DNA from: Allacma fusca
Taxonomy: Eukaryota; Arthropoda; Collembola; Symphypleona; Sminthuridae
Reading direction: 5' to 3'
Length of the DNA: 64,000 nt
Assembly (NCBI GenBank): GCA_947179485.1
Contig: OX359250.1
Location: 45,357,450-45,421,449, forward strand
The translations under genes and the position numbers were made by a program. Positions 45,360-58,668 of the stretch are shown in pieces. The first letter of the stretch is position 1. Each line of letters opens with the position of its first letter. Under the pieces are notes generated by a model. The model was given only the letters and a program-made list of their open reading frames with translations, searched no databases and was not told where the DNA came from.

Positions 45360-45830
45360 CAAACTTTGGGGGTTTTCGCTAATTTTTGGATGTTTTTCCA
45401 AATTTTTGGTTTTATCTCATTTTTGGATATTTTTCAAATTTTATGGTTTTTCGCTCATTTTTGGATGTTTTTGCACATTTTTGGTTTTTTCTACAAATTT
45501 TAGGGTGTTTTGCAAATTTTTGCTCATTTTTGGATATTTTTCAAATTTTAGGGTTTTTCGCTCATTTTTGGATGTTTTTCCAAATTTTTGGTTTTTTTGC
45601 TCATTTTTGGATATTTTTCAAATTTTTAGGGTTTTTCGCTCATTTTTGGATGTTTTTGGACATTTTTAGTTTTTTCTACAAATTTTAGGGTGTTTTGCAA
45701 ATTTTTGCTCATTTTTGGATATTTTTCAAATTTTAGGGTTTTTCGCTCATTTTTGGATGTTTGGATGCAAATTTTTGATTTTTATGCAAATTTTAGGGTT
45801 TTTGGATTTGTGAAGTTTCGAAGTGGTTGA
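45360..45830. repeat. T-rich tandem repeat, about 38-bp units
   Basis: Units such as GCTCATTTTTGGATGTTTTT then CCAAATTTTTGG or CAAATTTTAGGG alternate irregularly. The phenylalanine-rich frames at 45253-45688 are translations of this repeat and are rejected as genes. Confidence 0.8.
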
Positions 45831-45961
45831 AAATCTGGAATTTTTTGATATTTTGTGATTTTTTTTAAATGTGATTTTTTGAAAATGTTTTTCATGTTCT
45901 CGTACAACCCTTCACATTTTCCCTTTCAAAATATTTGCTAAGGACGATTCCCTCGGAAATA

Positions 45962-46118
45962 CAGGCCAATCTCGATATAACGGACCCCTCAAAATTCTCT
46001 AGACGGGATAATATTTTTTTTTAAATAAATGGTTTCACTGTAAGTCCAGAACCTGGGGGAGTGACGAACTGAAAATTGACAGCTGCAGACGAGGGGCTGT
46101 TATAGTGAGGGTAGACTG
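45962..46118. mobile_element. TA-flanked MITE, 157 bp
   Basis: The left CAGGCCAATCTCGATATAAC and the inverted right CAGTCTACCCTCACTATAAC are imperfect inverses. Both are flanked by TA (45960-45961 and 46119-46120). It belongs with the MITEs of 36709-38300. Confidence 0.6.
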
Positions 46119-46247
46119 TATAATAATCCTCAGCTGTCCAGCTCAATAAAATCAATAGTCAAGAATTATTACATTTTGTCCTGACGTTGCCTGAGACGTG
46201 GGCTGTCAATTCTCCACTGCCGCACTGTTACAGTATATATTTACATA

Positions 46248-46430
46248 CAGACGGACCTGGTTATGACGTACCCCCTGGGAATTGAATTTCCTTCCTTATG
46301 ACTATCCTTAATCTGAAAATGAATTCCGTTGGGTCCACTCTATTTAATGGGTGCTTTTAAGGGTGGGAAATATGGTGTTATAGGGAGGTCCTTGGTTTTG
46401 GCAAGTGACTGTTATAAGGAGGGTTTACTG
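46248..46430. mobile_element. TA-flanked MITE, about 183 bp
   Basis: The left CAGACGGACCTGGTTATGAC follows TA. The inverted right end CAGTAAACCCTCCTTATAAC matches imperfectly. The right flank is TT rather than TA, so that side has mutated. Confidence 0.5.
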
Positions 46431-46769
46431 TTTCCTGGCTTTTAACATGGGATTTTTTCATCTGGAAATTTTCTCGAGGAAATGTTTTGACTGGTGAATT
46501 TGAATAAAAATTTTTGTCTAGTGTTGCTTTTAAACTGTTTGTGGGTATAAGGACTGGGCGAGAGAGGGAACTTTCCACGTTAAATTCAACAGCCTGTCCT
46601 TATGGGAGGGAATTCTGGCAGCCACTTCCCCATAAAGTATATTCATTTCCCTTTGTCCTTTCCAACCACCTTAGCACTTCTCACAATTACATTTTCAAGT
46701 CGGCAATTTTTGGAAGTTACCACACTTCAAATTTTTGTTTTCCCATTGTTTATACTTAAGCTTCAAAAT

Positions 46770-48020
46770 TGTTTTCGCTTGACCTTTTTTGACTTGACCT
46801 TAAAAATATTTTTGACTTGACCTTGAAAATGTTTTTGACTTGACCTTGAAAATGTTTTTGACTTGACCTTGAAAATGTTTTTGACTTGACCTTGAAAATA
46901 TTTTTGTCTTGAACTTGAACCCACACTGGAAAATGTCTTACTTGAATCAAACTTGACCCAAAATGAACGAAATTGGACATATACTTGACCTGTACTTGAA
47001 TTTGAAGTAAATGTGACATGTACTTCTTCCAAGTCGGACCTACACTCGACTTAAACCTTAAATGCACGTTACTCTGAGTAGACATTGACAGAAATTTGAC
47101 GCATACTTGACACGCACTTGACTTGAACTGTCAATGCACCTTACTCGGACTTGAAAAAATCTAACTAGCCTTTGACAGAAATTTGACTGACACTTGACCC
47201 ACACTTGAAAGTGACGTGACTGGCACTTGACTAAAACTTGAAAACATCTGACTCTTGACTCAAACTTAAAATAAATTTGACTTCACTTGAAATAAATCTG
47301 ACTACTTTTGTCACAAACTTGAAGCAAATTTGACTACACTTGATTCGAATTTGAAAACACTTCAATCTTGAAAAAATGTGACTAGCACTTGACTTGAACT
47401 TGAAAATACCTCAAACTTGATAAAAATGTGACTAGCACTTGACTTGAACTTGAAAATACCTCAGACTTGAAATAAAATGTGACTAGCACTTGATTTGAAC
47501 TTGAAAATACCTCAGACTTGAAATAAAATGTGACTAGCACTTGATTTGAACTTGAAAATACCTCAAACTTGATAAAAATGTGACTAGCACTTGACTTGAA
47601 CTTGAAAATACCTCAGACTTGATAAAAATGTGACTAGCACTTGACTTGAACTTGAAAATACCTCAGACTTGAAATAAATTGTGACTAGCACTTGATTTGA
47701 ACTTGAAAATACCTCAAACTTGAAAAAAATGTGACTAGCACTTGACTTGAACTTGAAAATACCTCAGACTTGAAATAAAATGTGACTAGCACTTGATTTG
47801 AACTTGAAAATACCTCAAACTTGATAAAAATGTGACTAGCACTTGACTTGAACTTGAAAATACCTCAGACTTGAAATAAAATGTGACTAGCACTTGATTT
47901 GAACTTGAAAATACCTCAAACTTGATAAAAATGTGACTAGCGCTTGACTTGAACTTGAAAATACCTCAGACTTGAAATAAAATGTGACTAGCACTTGACT
48001 TGAACTTGAATAAACGTGAC
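46770..48020. repeat. Compound CTTGA-rich satellite (23-bp, then about 50-bp units)
   Basis: From about 46780 to 46915, six 23-bp units of GACTTGACCTTGAAAATGTT type occur. Irregular ACTTGA units follow. From about 47370 to 48010 about a dozen 50-51 bp units begin GTGACTAGCACTTGACTTGA. Two unit versions (CTCAAACTTGATAAAAAT and CTCAGACTTGAAATAAAAT) are intermixed. Confidence 0.9.
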
Positions 48021-50020
48021 GGATACTTGACTGAAAATTGATTTAACGCTGTGGAGAAGTTGGCCCAAACTGTAATGTGAGGAAATAGAGAGAATTACGT
48101 GTAAAGACTTGGGAAAAAAGTAGATTTTTTAGTGTGGGAAGGCGGGGAGGAAATGGGATTTCAGAGCTTGTAATTAGTGAAAAAGGAACTCCTTCCTTCC
48201 AAAGCTGACAATTATCCTTCAAATAGTTTTCCTCTCCGCAGAGTCAGTACATTATACAGTAGTCCTATCTGTTTGTTCGCCTGGGGTGTCTTGATACTCT
48301 CGAAAAATTAAAATAACTTTTGAGTGAGATGCTGTATCTCGACCACTCATACCTAATTTAAAAGCTACTTACATGCTCTACATGATGAAAGGCTCACGAA
48401 AATTTGGAAATTCTCGTTGGAATCCAAATCCATTCTGACTAGCAATACAAAATCTCACATGGAGTCTTACCGAAATCTAAATTCAAATAGGGGTCGGATT
48501 CAACATCGAACTGAAGCAGTGCTTAAGTCTCGTAGAATGCTAATTTTGAGACAGCGTTGTCAGAATCCATATCCAATAAACAACTAAGTTCTTCCTTGAA
48601 ACTTAAGTCAGTCTTAACTTTAAGAGAGCTCGGATCAGTCAAATTTTAAGTCACGTTCTGTCAAGTTAGGAACTTTTATATCAAATAATGAATTATAAGT
48701 TGAGATAATATTTTAAAGTTTTTAAAGGTGATTGTAAATTATGTACGTGTCTGTGGAATGCACAACCGTGCATGGAATGTATACATAAAATAAATGAGGA
48801 TAACATGCATTACAATCATGTGATAAAATTAGGAGAAAATACAATTGTGTTCCACATATAAGAATATATAGTACTTGGGGCCTTGTAATATTTTAGCAAT
48901 ATTCTGTGCTTATTCTTCATTTCTGATTGACGAATTAATTTAATATGATTTATTATTCTGCGGAATGGAAGTTAATTTAACTAGAAGGGAAAATATACAA
49001 GTAAAATGATTCAGACCCATTTTAGATTAAAATAAAAATTATCTACATAGATACTGTTTCACTAAAGTCAAAATTAGCTTTACGCAGTGAGTAAATTCAA
49101 AATGATTTACATTAATCATATGAGTAAAGAGGTGATTAAATGATGATCTCATTCAAAAAATCCTACGAATGTTTTTACCTTTTGACAATACGGTTATAAG
49201 ATATTCCTACTCTCCGTAAAGGATTTCTCTGTAAAGAATGCGGACCAGTCGGACAGCTTACTGAAAAAACATGCATAAAAAAAACCAAAACGAAAGCATT
49301 TCATCGTTACTCGTAGCTGCGTAGCTACGAAAACACATTTCCTGATAAAAAGCGACAATGCCGAGCATGAATAGGAAGTTAGAAGAATTAACATTATGTG
49401 GCATAGGACGTTGTTCAAAAAATAATTTGTGTGTATGGAGGAAATATCGTTAGGAAATGTCTCCACTGTTTGGAAGGCCTGTACTTTGGAAGTTTTCCTA
49501 GGTTTTCTTCAATCCGTCCTATTTCACTCAATGTTATTCTTTGGACTCCTTTCTATTCCCCATAATGTTAATATTCTGACGATTCCCCTTCATGCTCTGC
49601 ACTAAAAACCCGGAACTTCCTTCTCCTCGCTTCCTCACATTTGCTCCCTCAGCTAATTTTTTTTACTAATTGTAAATGTGTATTATAATGTACTGCAAAA
49701 TACTACAGTCATTCCTATTCAGTTCTTCTGGAATCAGAGTTTTTCACCTACCGGAATAGAACAAAATTTGAAAAATAGAAATTAAAATGTACTACAAAGT
49801 ATTTTTTTCAATAAGTAAGCAAAATACAATATTTTCTATCCTTGACTATTTTCTATACATTGGGGTGGATGAAATCGTTGTAAAATCAACCACCTCCACA
49901 TTGCAGATAATCGTTTTATGATAGTGTAATGTATGAATACAGTAGGAGTGTTCAAAATTAACATTATGAGACTGGAAATTTTAGGGTCAGTCGACATAAA
50001 CCGGGTGTCTCCATCACATC
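48021..50020. other. A+T-rich DNA without genes
   Basis: No convincing reading frame, element end or array was seen. The frame at 49194-49466 lacks any recognisable motif. Confidence 0.4.
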
Positions 50021-50028
50021 TACCTGAT

Positions 50029-51398
50029 CAGAGCTGCGTTCAAGTCAAGTTATTTTAGAAAACTTGACTTGAACTTCACTCGAACTTGAAAAAATTGTCT
50101 AAACAAGGTATCCGTACTTGCACTTGATGAATCAAGTTTCTCAAGCAACTTGAGTATTTAAGTACATGATTTTCAAGTTCATTTTATAGAACTTGAACTT
50201 GATAAGAACTTGACGTTCAAGTTGGACACATAACTTGACATGAACGTGAACTTGAACTTGATTATTCATGTATTGTTTTCGTAAATGAATAAACAATACT
50301 AGAAATAATAGATTCCATTCTTTGGCTTACGTGGTTAACTTTATTAAGCAAGCTAAATTATATGCAAGCTTTCGACATCTAACAGACTGTCACCTTCAGG
50401 CACTAACAAGCGAGTGAGAAATAATTTTCACAATTGAAAAAAATACAATTTTTTAAAAATAAATTTTCGAGGAATGGACATTTCACTATAATAATATATA
50501 ATACTAGAAATTTCGTCCACAATTATTAAGATGATCATGATTTGGCCGTAATTAGGATAAACTAAACGGCATGCGGGTGATATCCATTACTTTAAAATTT
50601 CTAAAAAGTTTAACTGTAAACACTAGTCTATTTTACTAATTTCCACAATTAAGAGGTTAACAATCATATTATTGGCCTGTTAACATTACTGTTGCACTCA
50701 TCTGGTGAGTGTAACCAGGAGTTATATTCATGAATATCTGTCGTCCGTTAATTTTGCTTAACCAATATTGATTTATAAGATTGTTTGTTGTTCGTTAGTG
50801 CCATTATGTTTAATATCAGCAAAAATTATTCTTACAGGGAATAATAAATTATTTTCTTAGCTACAGAACAGGTGTACTGCACAATAACTTCATTTTTGTA
50901 ATGGAACAAGACACCCGAGAATAAAGAACATCCTTATAAAACAATAAGTCAGAACCCTTAATAATTCAAAGTATGGAAACAGGACAAGAATTATTTTTGA
51001 TCTCGACCACTGGGCATCGTGGAGGTGACTTTAATGTCGATGGAATATAAAGAAACAAAAAGATGTCAATAATATAATGATTGACGCCCAATATTATTTT
51101 TGGCGGGATACAATGATGCCACTAATGCTTATATTCCTTTTCAGTGAAAAAACTCAAGTTATACTCAAGGTTTATTCAAGTACTTCCATTCAGGGTACTT
51201 GAACTTGACTTGACTTTGCAATCAAGTAATGAATTATTAACTTGAACTTGATCGAACTTGAACTTGAAAATTCAAGTTAAAATTATAATTTCACTTGAAC
51301 TTGATGTTCAAGTTACAAAATTGTCTGCACTTGACTTGACATTAACTTGATACGCACTTGAACTGTTCAAGTTATGCTTGAACTTGAACGCAGCTCTG
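50029..51398. mobile_element. Non-autonomous hAT-type element, 1370 bp
   Basis: Ends are the perfect 16-bp inverted repeat CAGAGCTGCGTTCAAG. The flanks TACCTGAT (50021-50028) and TCCCTGAT (51399-51406) match at 7 of 8 bases. Both subterminal regions are dense in ACTTGAACTTGA units. The middle (50290-51140) is A+T-rich and could be a later insertion. There is no transposase. Confidence 0.83.
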
Positions 51399-51721
51399 TC
51401 CCTGATATCTATATTCAAGTAAGTGTCAGGATAGACAAAATCGAATTTGCTAGGTCATTTTATTTTTTAAGGAAACTGACAACTATTAAGTTGTGGTTTT
51501 GGGGAATATGTTCATATGTTTTTCGCCTCATGCGAACATGCTCTTGTAAGGTATCCTTTATGGCGTACTGTAACCCGTACCTTAAATTCTAAGTGTACTT
51601 ATTCATGTGCAGCCAATTCTGTACGTGAGGATCGTTTGATCGTTGAAAGAATACTTGTTTTAGTGTTACGTTGGAAATACTGAGTTGACCTACCAAAGCA
51701 ATGGAATCACTGGGAACAATA

Positions 51722-51968
51722 CTACTCTGACGCTCTTGCACAACCCCAATCATCCCGCAGATAAGTTTTCACATTCAAGTCACTGGAATAGATAATATTG
51801 ATAGAGAATATCTCCGGAGAGAGATTGTATCCCGACGGAATATATCCGACCACGCTGATAGCTCTTGAGATGTTCCTAGAGTTGCAATGTTTTGGGGTGT
51901 CCTGTATTCTGCCCACAGGTCCAGGAGCATAATCAGGTTCATTTATGAACTCGATATCGGGTAGCTAT
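51722..51968 (-). CDS. Possible terminal exon, unknown product
   Basis: After an acceptor-like ATATGTATAG the minus strand is open to the stop at 51722. It encodes about 81 residues including DIEFINEPDYAPGPVGR, ISRAISVVGYIPSGYN and TYLRDDWGCARASE. Base composition is more balanced than its surroundings and the residue mix looks like a folded protein. No family is recognised and no upstream exon was found. It may be the last exon of a lost host gene or a captured fragment. Confidence 0.3.
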
Positions 51969-52079
51969 ACATATATGAATACTAACTATTTATGAGGTAC
52001 ATATTATTTATATGTGCGCCTAAAAACAGACAAAAATTGAATAAACATAAAATATGTTATAAATAAGAAAAATAAAATA

Positions 52080-52680
52080 GCTTTATTAACACGATGACTT
52101 CTTAAGTCCCAGTGCGATTTCAATGAAGCAGGTACCATCCGACCCAGGGCGTCGACTTGTGCAGGTAATCGCAATGAAAAACCACATGAATTCCCTCTCT
52201 ATTAAAAATTCAGTGTCTTGGAAGCCTCAAATGGGGAAAATAAGTTGGCTAATAGCCACTAAAGTAGTCGTCTGATTTCAATGAAACCAGTGCCAGCGGA
52301 TTAAGATGGCCAAGTGGTAATCATCAATAAACATCATTAATTATATACAGATCCCCTCTGGAAAAAATGTACCAACCTTGATTTTTATCACAATTTTGGG
52401 GCCAATTCCTATACTGCGTAATGTTACTTTTGTGGAATATTCCTATGCTAATTTTGTAGTAAATCCGCGGTGTTAATTTTGAAATAAATTCCTATACTGT
52501 AAAATATTATTTTGAGGCAAATTCCTGTAATCTTTAATTTCGGTGCGATTTTTTGCTTTCCAAGTAATTTTAAGGAATCAGCTTTCTTTGCGCATGATTT
52601 ATTGAAAGCGTTCATATTTCAATTATTGTGGTTTATTTTACCACCGAAATTACCAACTACTATTAAGAGACTGAATGTGT
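52080..52680. repeat. Diverged dispersed repeat, partner of 56830-57280
   Basis: Colinear landmarks are CAGTSCGATTTCAAT, CATGAATT, AGTCGTCTGATTTCAATGAA / AGTCGTCCGACTTCACTGAA, GGATTAAGA, GGTAAT then GATCAATAAAC, and GGTGCGATTTTYTT. No frame is shared. It is an old noncoding repeat. Confidence 0.55.
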
Positions 52681-52859
52681 TTATTGAGTTGTATGTGTGA
52701 AATAATTACGCTCAGAATTTTTTTTCAAGTTCAATTTAGTAATAATAAATAAGTAACATTTCCATATTTGTAGTTTCTTGCTCCTTGCTGCGCTATGGGA
52801 ATAAGGTTGTGCGAAGAAATCTCACCAAGTAACTATCAAATTTTATTTTTTAAATTACT

Positions 52860-54000
52860 TAAACATTGACAACATTGTTTGGCCAAGTAATTATGAATTT
52901 ACAAAACAGAATTTGGTAAACATCATTATGAAAATTATTTTACTGATTTCCTTGTAATTTACAAATATTTGGCCATTTATACAGGAAAGATAAAAATATT
53001 GTCCGTGTCTTTCGTAATTTTACAACTCCATAAAGTTTCCTCAAAATTTTAAATAGGAATTAGGAATCGGGAAAATACTTGGCAAACTTCATAATCTCAT
53101 AACATATTGGCCAACATTAACGGCTAAAAGTTGAGCCCCCTTCCTCTTATTTAACAAACAAATGTGACCCAGTTTTTCGGAATTGACTTTTGATTTGACT
53201 TTGAATTGAATTTTTGTGACGCTGTGTAATAATTATATCTAAGAGGTTTTTTCCTTACATGAAAATTCTGAATTGGCAAATAGAGCAAAATATTCTTACT
53301 CCTTCAATTTGATGGAGGAGAAAGTCAGGATGACCAAGAATTGAGAAATCGGTATTTCACCAACTAACCAGTGCCACAAAACGGCCAACTCCCGCCAATC
53401 CGAAAGAGCAAAACAAGCAACTTGCTAAAAATAGTCGACATTTTAGCCAACTACCTAAGAATGGAAAAAGTTATTGGTCATGTATGTATGTATATATGTA
53501 AGATTTTATAGCATATTTTGAACATCCCAGCAAATGGTAAATCTCTTTGGCAAAATGCTCAGAATCGAAGAAAAACAAATTAGCCAACTATCCAGTCATT
53601 TACAAAAACGTATGACAAAATGTGTTAACAATCGAGAAATCTTTCATAAACTAATGGATTTTGCAAAGCAATTCTGCCACGTCTTCAAGCATTGGAAAAT
53701 AATTTCCGACAGCTACTTATAAAATCGGTCAAATTTACAGGAATTTACAAAAGATATTTTAAATAACAGTGAACCCTTTTTAAAAACTGCTAAATCCCTC
53801 GGAATATTCAATACTACTTGACCATCTACCTAGATAAGTACGGGAAAATTATTTCGGCCGCGTTTTTAGGCATTTCCAAAAACTGGGCGGAATTCTTAGT
53901 TAATGACAAATTAACTCAAGTAATTTTTAAAACTACTTGGCTTTGCCTCGCCTCTAAAAATTGATGGTTTATCATTTCAGCTCATCATAATTTCCTCCTA
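52860..54000. repeat. Degenerate tandem-like region with GGCCAACTACC motifs
   Basis: Phrases such as TTTGGCCAA, GCCAACTACCTAAGAATGG and ATTTACAAA recur roughly every 60-80 bp with heavy divergence. Similar phrases appear at 54940-56000 and 57560-58600. No gene is supported; frames such as 53534-53722 lie within it. Confidence 0.35.
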
Positions 54001-56340
54001 CACGTATATTCACAGACGTAAAATGTGCTCCGGGAACTGAGGGTTTGGCTATCTTGGGTCAGAAATTCATTAGAATGTCCTCATATGTTCCCACGATCTT
54101 TTTCTGGGTCATGCTTCGTGACAAAAAATATAAAGCCAACTATAGACACACTTATGTATGTAAAATTATCTGTAAATTCTGAATTTCCTAGTTTCAAAAT
54201 ATTGACCGGATAATTTTGAAACCTGTTTTTTGACATGACTTTTTTTTATCCAGAAGCAAGAATGTAAGATCTGCCCCCCTTCAGGACTGATTGACTTATG
54301 GCGGAGTTTTTAAATAATTTTAAAAAAAATCGTATCCTCTGCGAATGAAAATTTATAAAGCACGGACTTTGAGGCCTCAAAGTGCTTGCAGAAAACTGGA
54401 ATAATTTTGGTCTGCCAAGGCACAACCGGTTAATGTTAGTTCAATGAAAAGGTATTTTATTCCTCTACGTGTTAAAGTAACGTCATCCGAAATGTCGACA
54501 ACCTAGTCAAATTTTTGACAGAGTATTCAAACTCATCAACTTTTTCGATCAAAATGTCTACAAGGAATTATCTGAGGTTATTACCTTTTACCTCTGTGCA
54601 ATGTTAAATTTGTGGTAAATTCCTATAGTACGCAATGTTAGTCTTGTGGTAAGATACTATATGCTTATTTCATATCTATATTATGCCAAAAATATTTATT
54701 AATCAAATAAGATTATGTTACTGGTGTTTTAAGCGTCCATGCGCTGCGCCGTGTTCTCAAGCGTGCCAACAGAAACCTGAAGGCATTGTAATCTTAATTT
54801 TTGCAGAAATACCAATGAACTATATTTAGTACACGCCCACAACATGGGACAAGTACAACAACATTTTCTCTTAATGAGGTAGAAATATGAATTGAACTTA
54901 TTTCCTCCAACACAACCCTTCATGCAAGGCTGCTTAAACAATAAAATGAGCTGGCAAATTTACTACAATTTGACAACACGTTTGGCCACCCACATAGAAA
55001 TCGACAAATATATTGTGACAATTAATTAAGAATTGGCAAAATCTTTCCAAGCTGCCATCACCATAAAAATTTGTTGAAGTAATTATATATGTGCTTAAAA
55101 ACCGCAAAAAATTGAACAAATGTAAAAGAATCGGAAACACGCGATTTTTTATAAAACGAAATTTCAGGAAGTTCTTTTTCTTGTGTAACGCCCGAATTCA
55201 CCCAATTTTGAAATGTATTTTGAATTCTCAATTTACAATATTTTTGTTTCCGGAAATACGTATTTCCGGGGATTGTAACGAACGCACCACTGCTAAAATG
55301 ATCATGATCTTTGCCACTGAAACTGAAGTTTACTTTCACTTTATTTATCGACATTCAACAGCAGTCTGACATCTCGTGATCGACTGAATCCATGGAATTT
55401 ACAAGATGATTTGGCCAATTTCTCATTCATTTTTAGAACTTCAGGTGGCATTTCTCAGGCTAAATTATTATGGACAAGCAAATAAGACAAATCTACAGGA
55501 AATAAGAAACTTTTTGCAGGGAAACTGTCGCAAGTTGCCCAAATTCCAAGGTATTCAAGTTTAATGTCGTCAGATCCACAGAATTAAAAAAAAATAATAT
55601 GCACACTTTCCTACGAACCGGGAAACATTTTCGAGGCCACCTTTTCATTGACAAAAGTTGCTGAAGTTTGGTGAACAACAATTATTATTATTTTTAAGAA
55701 TTAAAAAACCCTTTTATCAACTACGCGAAATAATTGACCAAACAATTAATTGAGTTCTAACAAATAGAAGCAAATAATTCCCGGTAATTCAGAAAACTAT
55801 AGCGAAATCAAAAAAATATTATTCGAATTTACAGGATTACCATATTAATCGGTATCAATTATGAGGAATTTCAATGTAACGTAATAACTTAACGTAGCCA
55901 CATATGCACGTAAAAATAGGCAAACAAATTGAACAAACGTAAAAGAATCACCACCAACTGGAAACCCTTGATTCTTGAAATCTGTTGTAGTAATTGAGGG
56001 TATAATTATGTGTCACCTGGTCCAGGTTTTTCTCCGGATAAAACTCCACGTGTTTTCATTATCATTTATAGGTCATGATGAGTCACAAATGATGACATGT
56101 CCTGCTATTAACATTAGTGCATCACAGTTGGTTACATGACCTCGAATTGACCGGTATGAACTAGCTCAACCAGAACGTCCAAAATAATGGACCAGATTTT
56201 TTTATTGGAAATATTGTTTTGTGATTGTCAAACGTTGTGGGTACCATCACTTGGGTCTATGTGAGGTTCGTTGGGGCTCATTTTAAAAAACTTTAATTGA
56301 TAAAAAAAACAAACATTGCAAATTTCAAATCGAATATAAA
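54001..56340. other. A+T-rich repeat-derived DNA
   Basis: Degenerate GGCCAATTT motifs continue. Short frames (54729-54941, 55058-55369) overlap on both strands and have no recognised motif. Confidence 0.35.
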
Positions 56341-56361
56341 TTTTGGCGGGAAAAACACTTT

Positions 56362-56604
56362 TTAGGGTATCGTCAGCTCCCTAGTAAAATAGCCTTGTCC
56401 GTTTTTCCTTTCGCAAGATTACTCAAAAACTACTGAACCGATTTCAATGAAATTTTTTATGGACATTATTTGTTTCAAAATTAAGGCTGAGTTCGTATTT
56501 GGCTGAAATCTGTCAGATAGTTTTTTCGAAAAAAATTCACAAATTTCTAAAAAAAATCAAAATTCATCCTATTTTGACGGCGGTAGCTGACGCCACCCTA
56601 CGCG
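56362..56604. repeat. Possible foldback element, 243 bp
   Basis: TAGGGTATCGTCAGCTCCC at the left and GGTAGCTGACGCCACCCTA at the right are imperfect inverses. Between them is ACTGAACCGATTTCAATGAA, a phrase also echoed in the 52080 and 56830 repeats. No target duplication was seen. Confidence 0.4.
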
Positions 56605-56829
56605 ATTTTTTCTACAAAACCTTGATTCGCCCTTTTGGGGTCGGTGTCTAAATTATTCGCATCTCATGTTGTTTGTTTGAAAGCCCGTGAAATATTTTAG
56701 AAATGACCGTCAAATTGTTTTTTAATATTTTAAAAATTAAGTAAAAGTTTGGCAAAATTTCAGTTTCTTCGAAATGTTCCGATATAAATTTTGAAATTTA
56801 CAGAACTACCAAATTTATCCGTCTCAATT

Positions 56830-57280
56830 AGAAGTTTCAATGCAACACAACTTCTAAAGTTCCAGTCCGATTTCAATAACCATCGATAAGCCTCATGAAT
56901 TTCCTTTTCATAAAATTCATGGAATTCTCATGCCTCGAGAGGGAAATTTCAAAGTTGTTTAATAACTTGTAGAGCAGTCGTCCGACTTCACTGAAACCAA
57001 TACCAGTGGATTAAGACGATCGAGTTGTGTTGGTAATGATCAATAAACCTTATTATATTCCCCCGAACAAATTTAGCAACCTTGCTTTTCATCACAATTG
57101 TGTGTTAAATCTTGTTTCTCCGGTGCGATTTTCTTTTCAAGTAACATTAAAGAATTAACATTAGAATTAGCTACTGGGGGTCAAGTAACTTATCTATCAG
57201 TTTTGTTTGCACAAAATTTGTTTAAAGCTTTGAAATTTTGGTTGTTATAAATTTTGATGAATTTGTAATGGAAGACAGGC
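56830..57280. repeat. Diverged dispersed repeat, partner of 52080-52680
   Basis: Same landmarks and order as the 52080 copy, 4.7 kb away, with some internal length differences. Confidence 0.55.
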
Positions 57281-58668
57281 CGTGATAAAAATCAGCGAAA
57301 TTACTGAGATTTCCGAAAAAATCATTGAAATATAATTTTATCACGTGTCTCCCTCTTTCCGTCTCAACTATTGAAGCTACAACATCCAAAAATGTGACAA
57401 AAGTTAAGAATTATTTCCGTAGGATGTAATCAGGACGAAATGTTTTCCTTGAAATTAAACGAACAACCATCGAACATCTTCCCAGAAAGCTCAAAATATT
57501 TCCCAACAAACATTAAAAAGTGTTTTGCGTCAGAAAAGAAATATAGAAATAAAAATTATAAACACCCTCAACCTTGCTGCTTTTGACATACTACCTCAGA
57601 ATGGAAACAATGTTTTATCCAAATATTCAGCCATTGACAAATATATTGACTAACTTTTGAGGAATTGAGGAAACATTTTGACCAAATTGCTAACACTTCT
57701 CAAAATCCCCCGAAATGGCAACAATGTTTAGCAGGCTACTTACATATTAATTGACGAAAAATGTTTGGTGAATTACCTGAGAATTCGAAAATGAGTTGCA
57801 TTAAGGACAAATTGATAAATAATTCCGAGAAAATGCTCAACGTTGAAAAATTGTCCTAAATACCCACGATTACAAATAATTTTGTACTAAAACCCTAGAA
57901 ATTTCCAAATGTATTTATATATGTATCTATGTATAATATAATAATAAATATGCATAGGTATATTTATACAAATTCAAAGAAATTGACAAAATAAATTCGC
58001 CCAATTATAATTAGCAAAATATTCACAGAAATTAAGAAAAAGTGCCCGCCAATTGCCTATAATATTTCACCCAATTCCCTTGAATTTCAGAAAACATGTA
58101 TCAGTCTCAATTTACAAAAATTATTTCACTAACATCCTCATAGTCGGGCTCATACTTCATAGAGGACAGTTTCGCTAACTAAACTAAGGAATTATGAATT
58201 TCTACTTTTGACCACCCACGTAGGAATTAACAAAATTATTATCCCAAATCCCTGAGCATTGAAAAAAGTATCGGCCAACTCCCTCGAGAGGTAGAGACCA
58301 CCTCATATCTGAAAAATCACCGAATTCAGTAGATTTGATAAATATCCAGAAATTGGCACAGTTTTTGTCAACCTCAGTCAGTGAAATTATTTCGCATGTA
58401 AATTAAATGATGTAACATGGCCCTAACTCCACTAAAATTTAAAAAAATATTTCGCAAAAAATTAATTCCCAGGAATTGCCAAAATCTGACCAGTTTCTCA
58501 GAAAAACAAAAAAAGTTCAACTCGCTCAGTTGTGAAAAATTTCATGGAATTACTAAAACATATTCCCAGAATTCTAAGGTATTGAAGAACTGAAAACCAA
58601 AACACATTCAGAAAACAATTTTACTGCTACTTTTTATTTAAAATCATTCGAGGACAACTTTGAGCGTC
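57281..58668. repeat. Degenerate GGCCAACT-type repeat region
   Basis: Motifs like those at 52860-54000 recur with heavy divergence. No gene or clean array is present. Confidence 0.3.

Noticed and set aside
45253-45688. Phenylalanine-rich frames of 100 and 138 residues
   Set aside because: They follow exactly the T-rich tandem repeat and show no start context, domain or composition of a real membrane protein.
56362-56604. Foldback as a bounded transposon
   Set aside because: The inverted ends are imperfect and the flanks show no duplication, so it is listed only as a possible foldback repeat.
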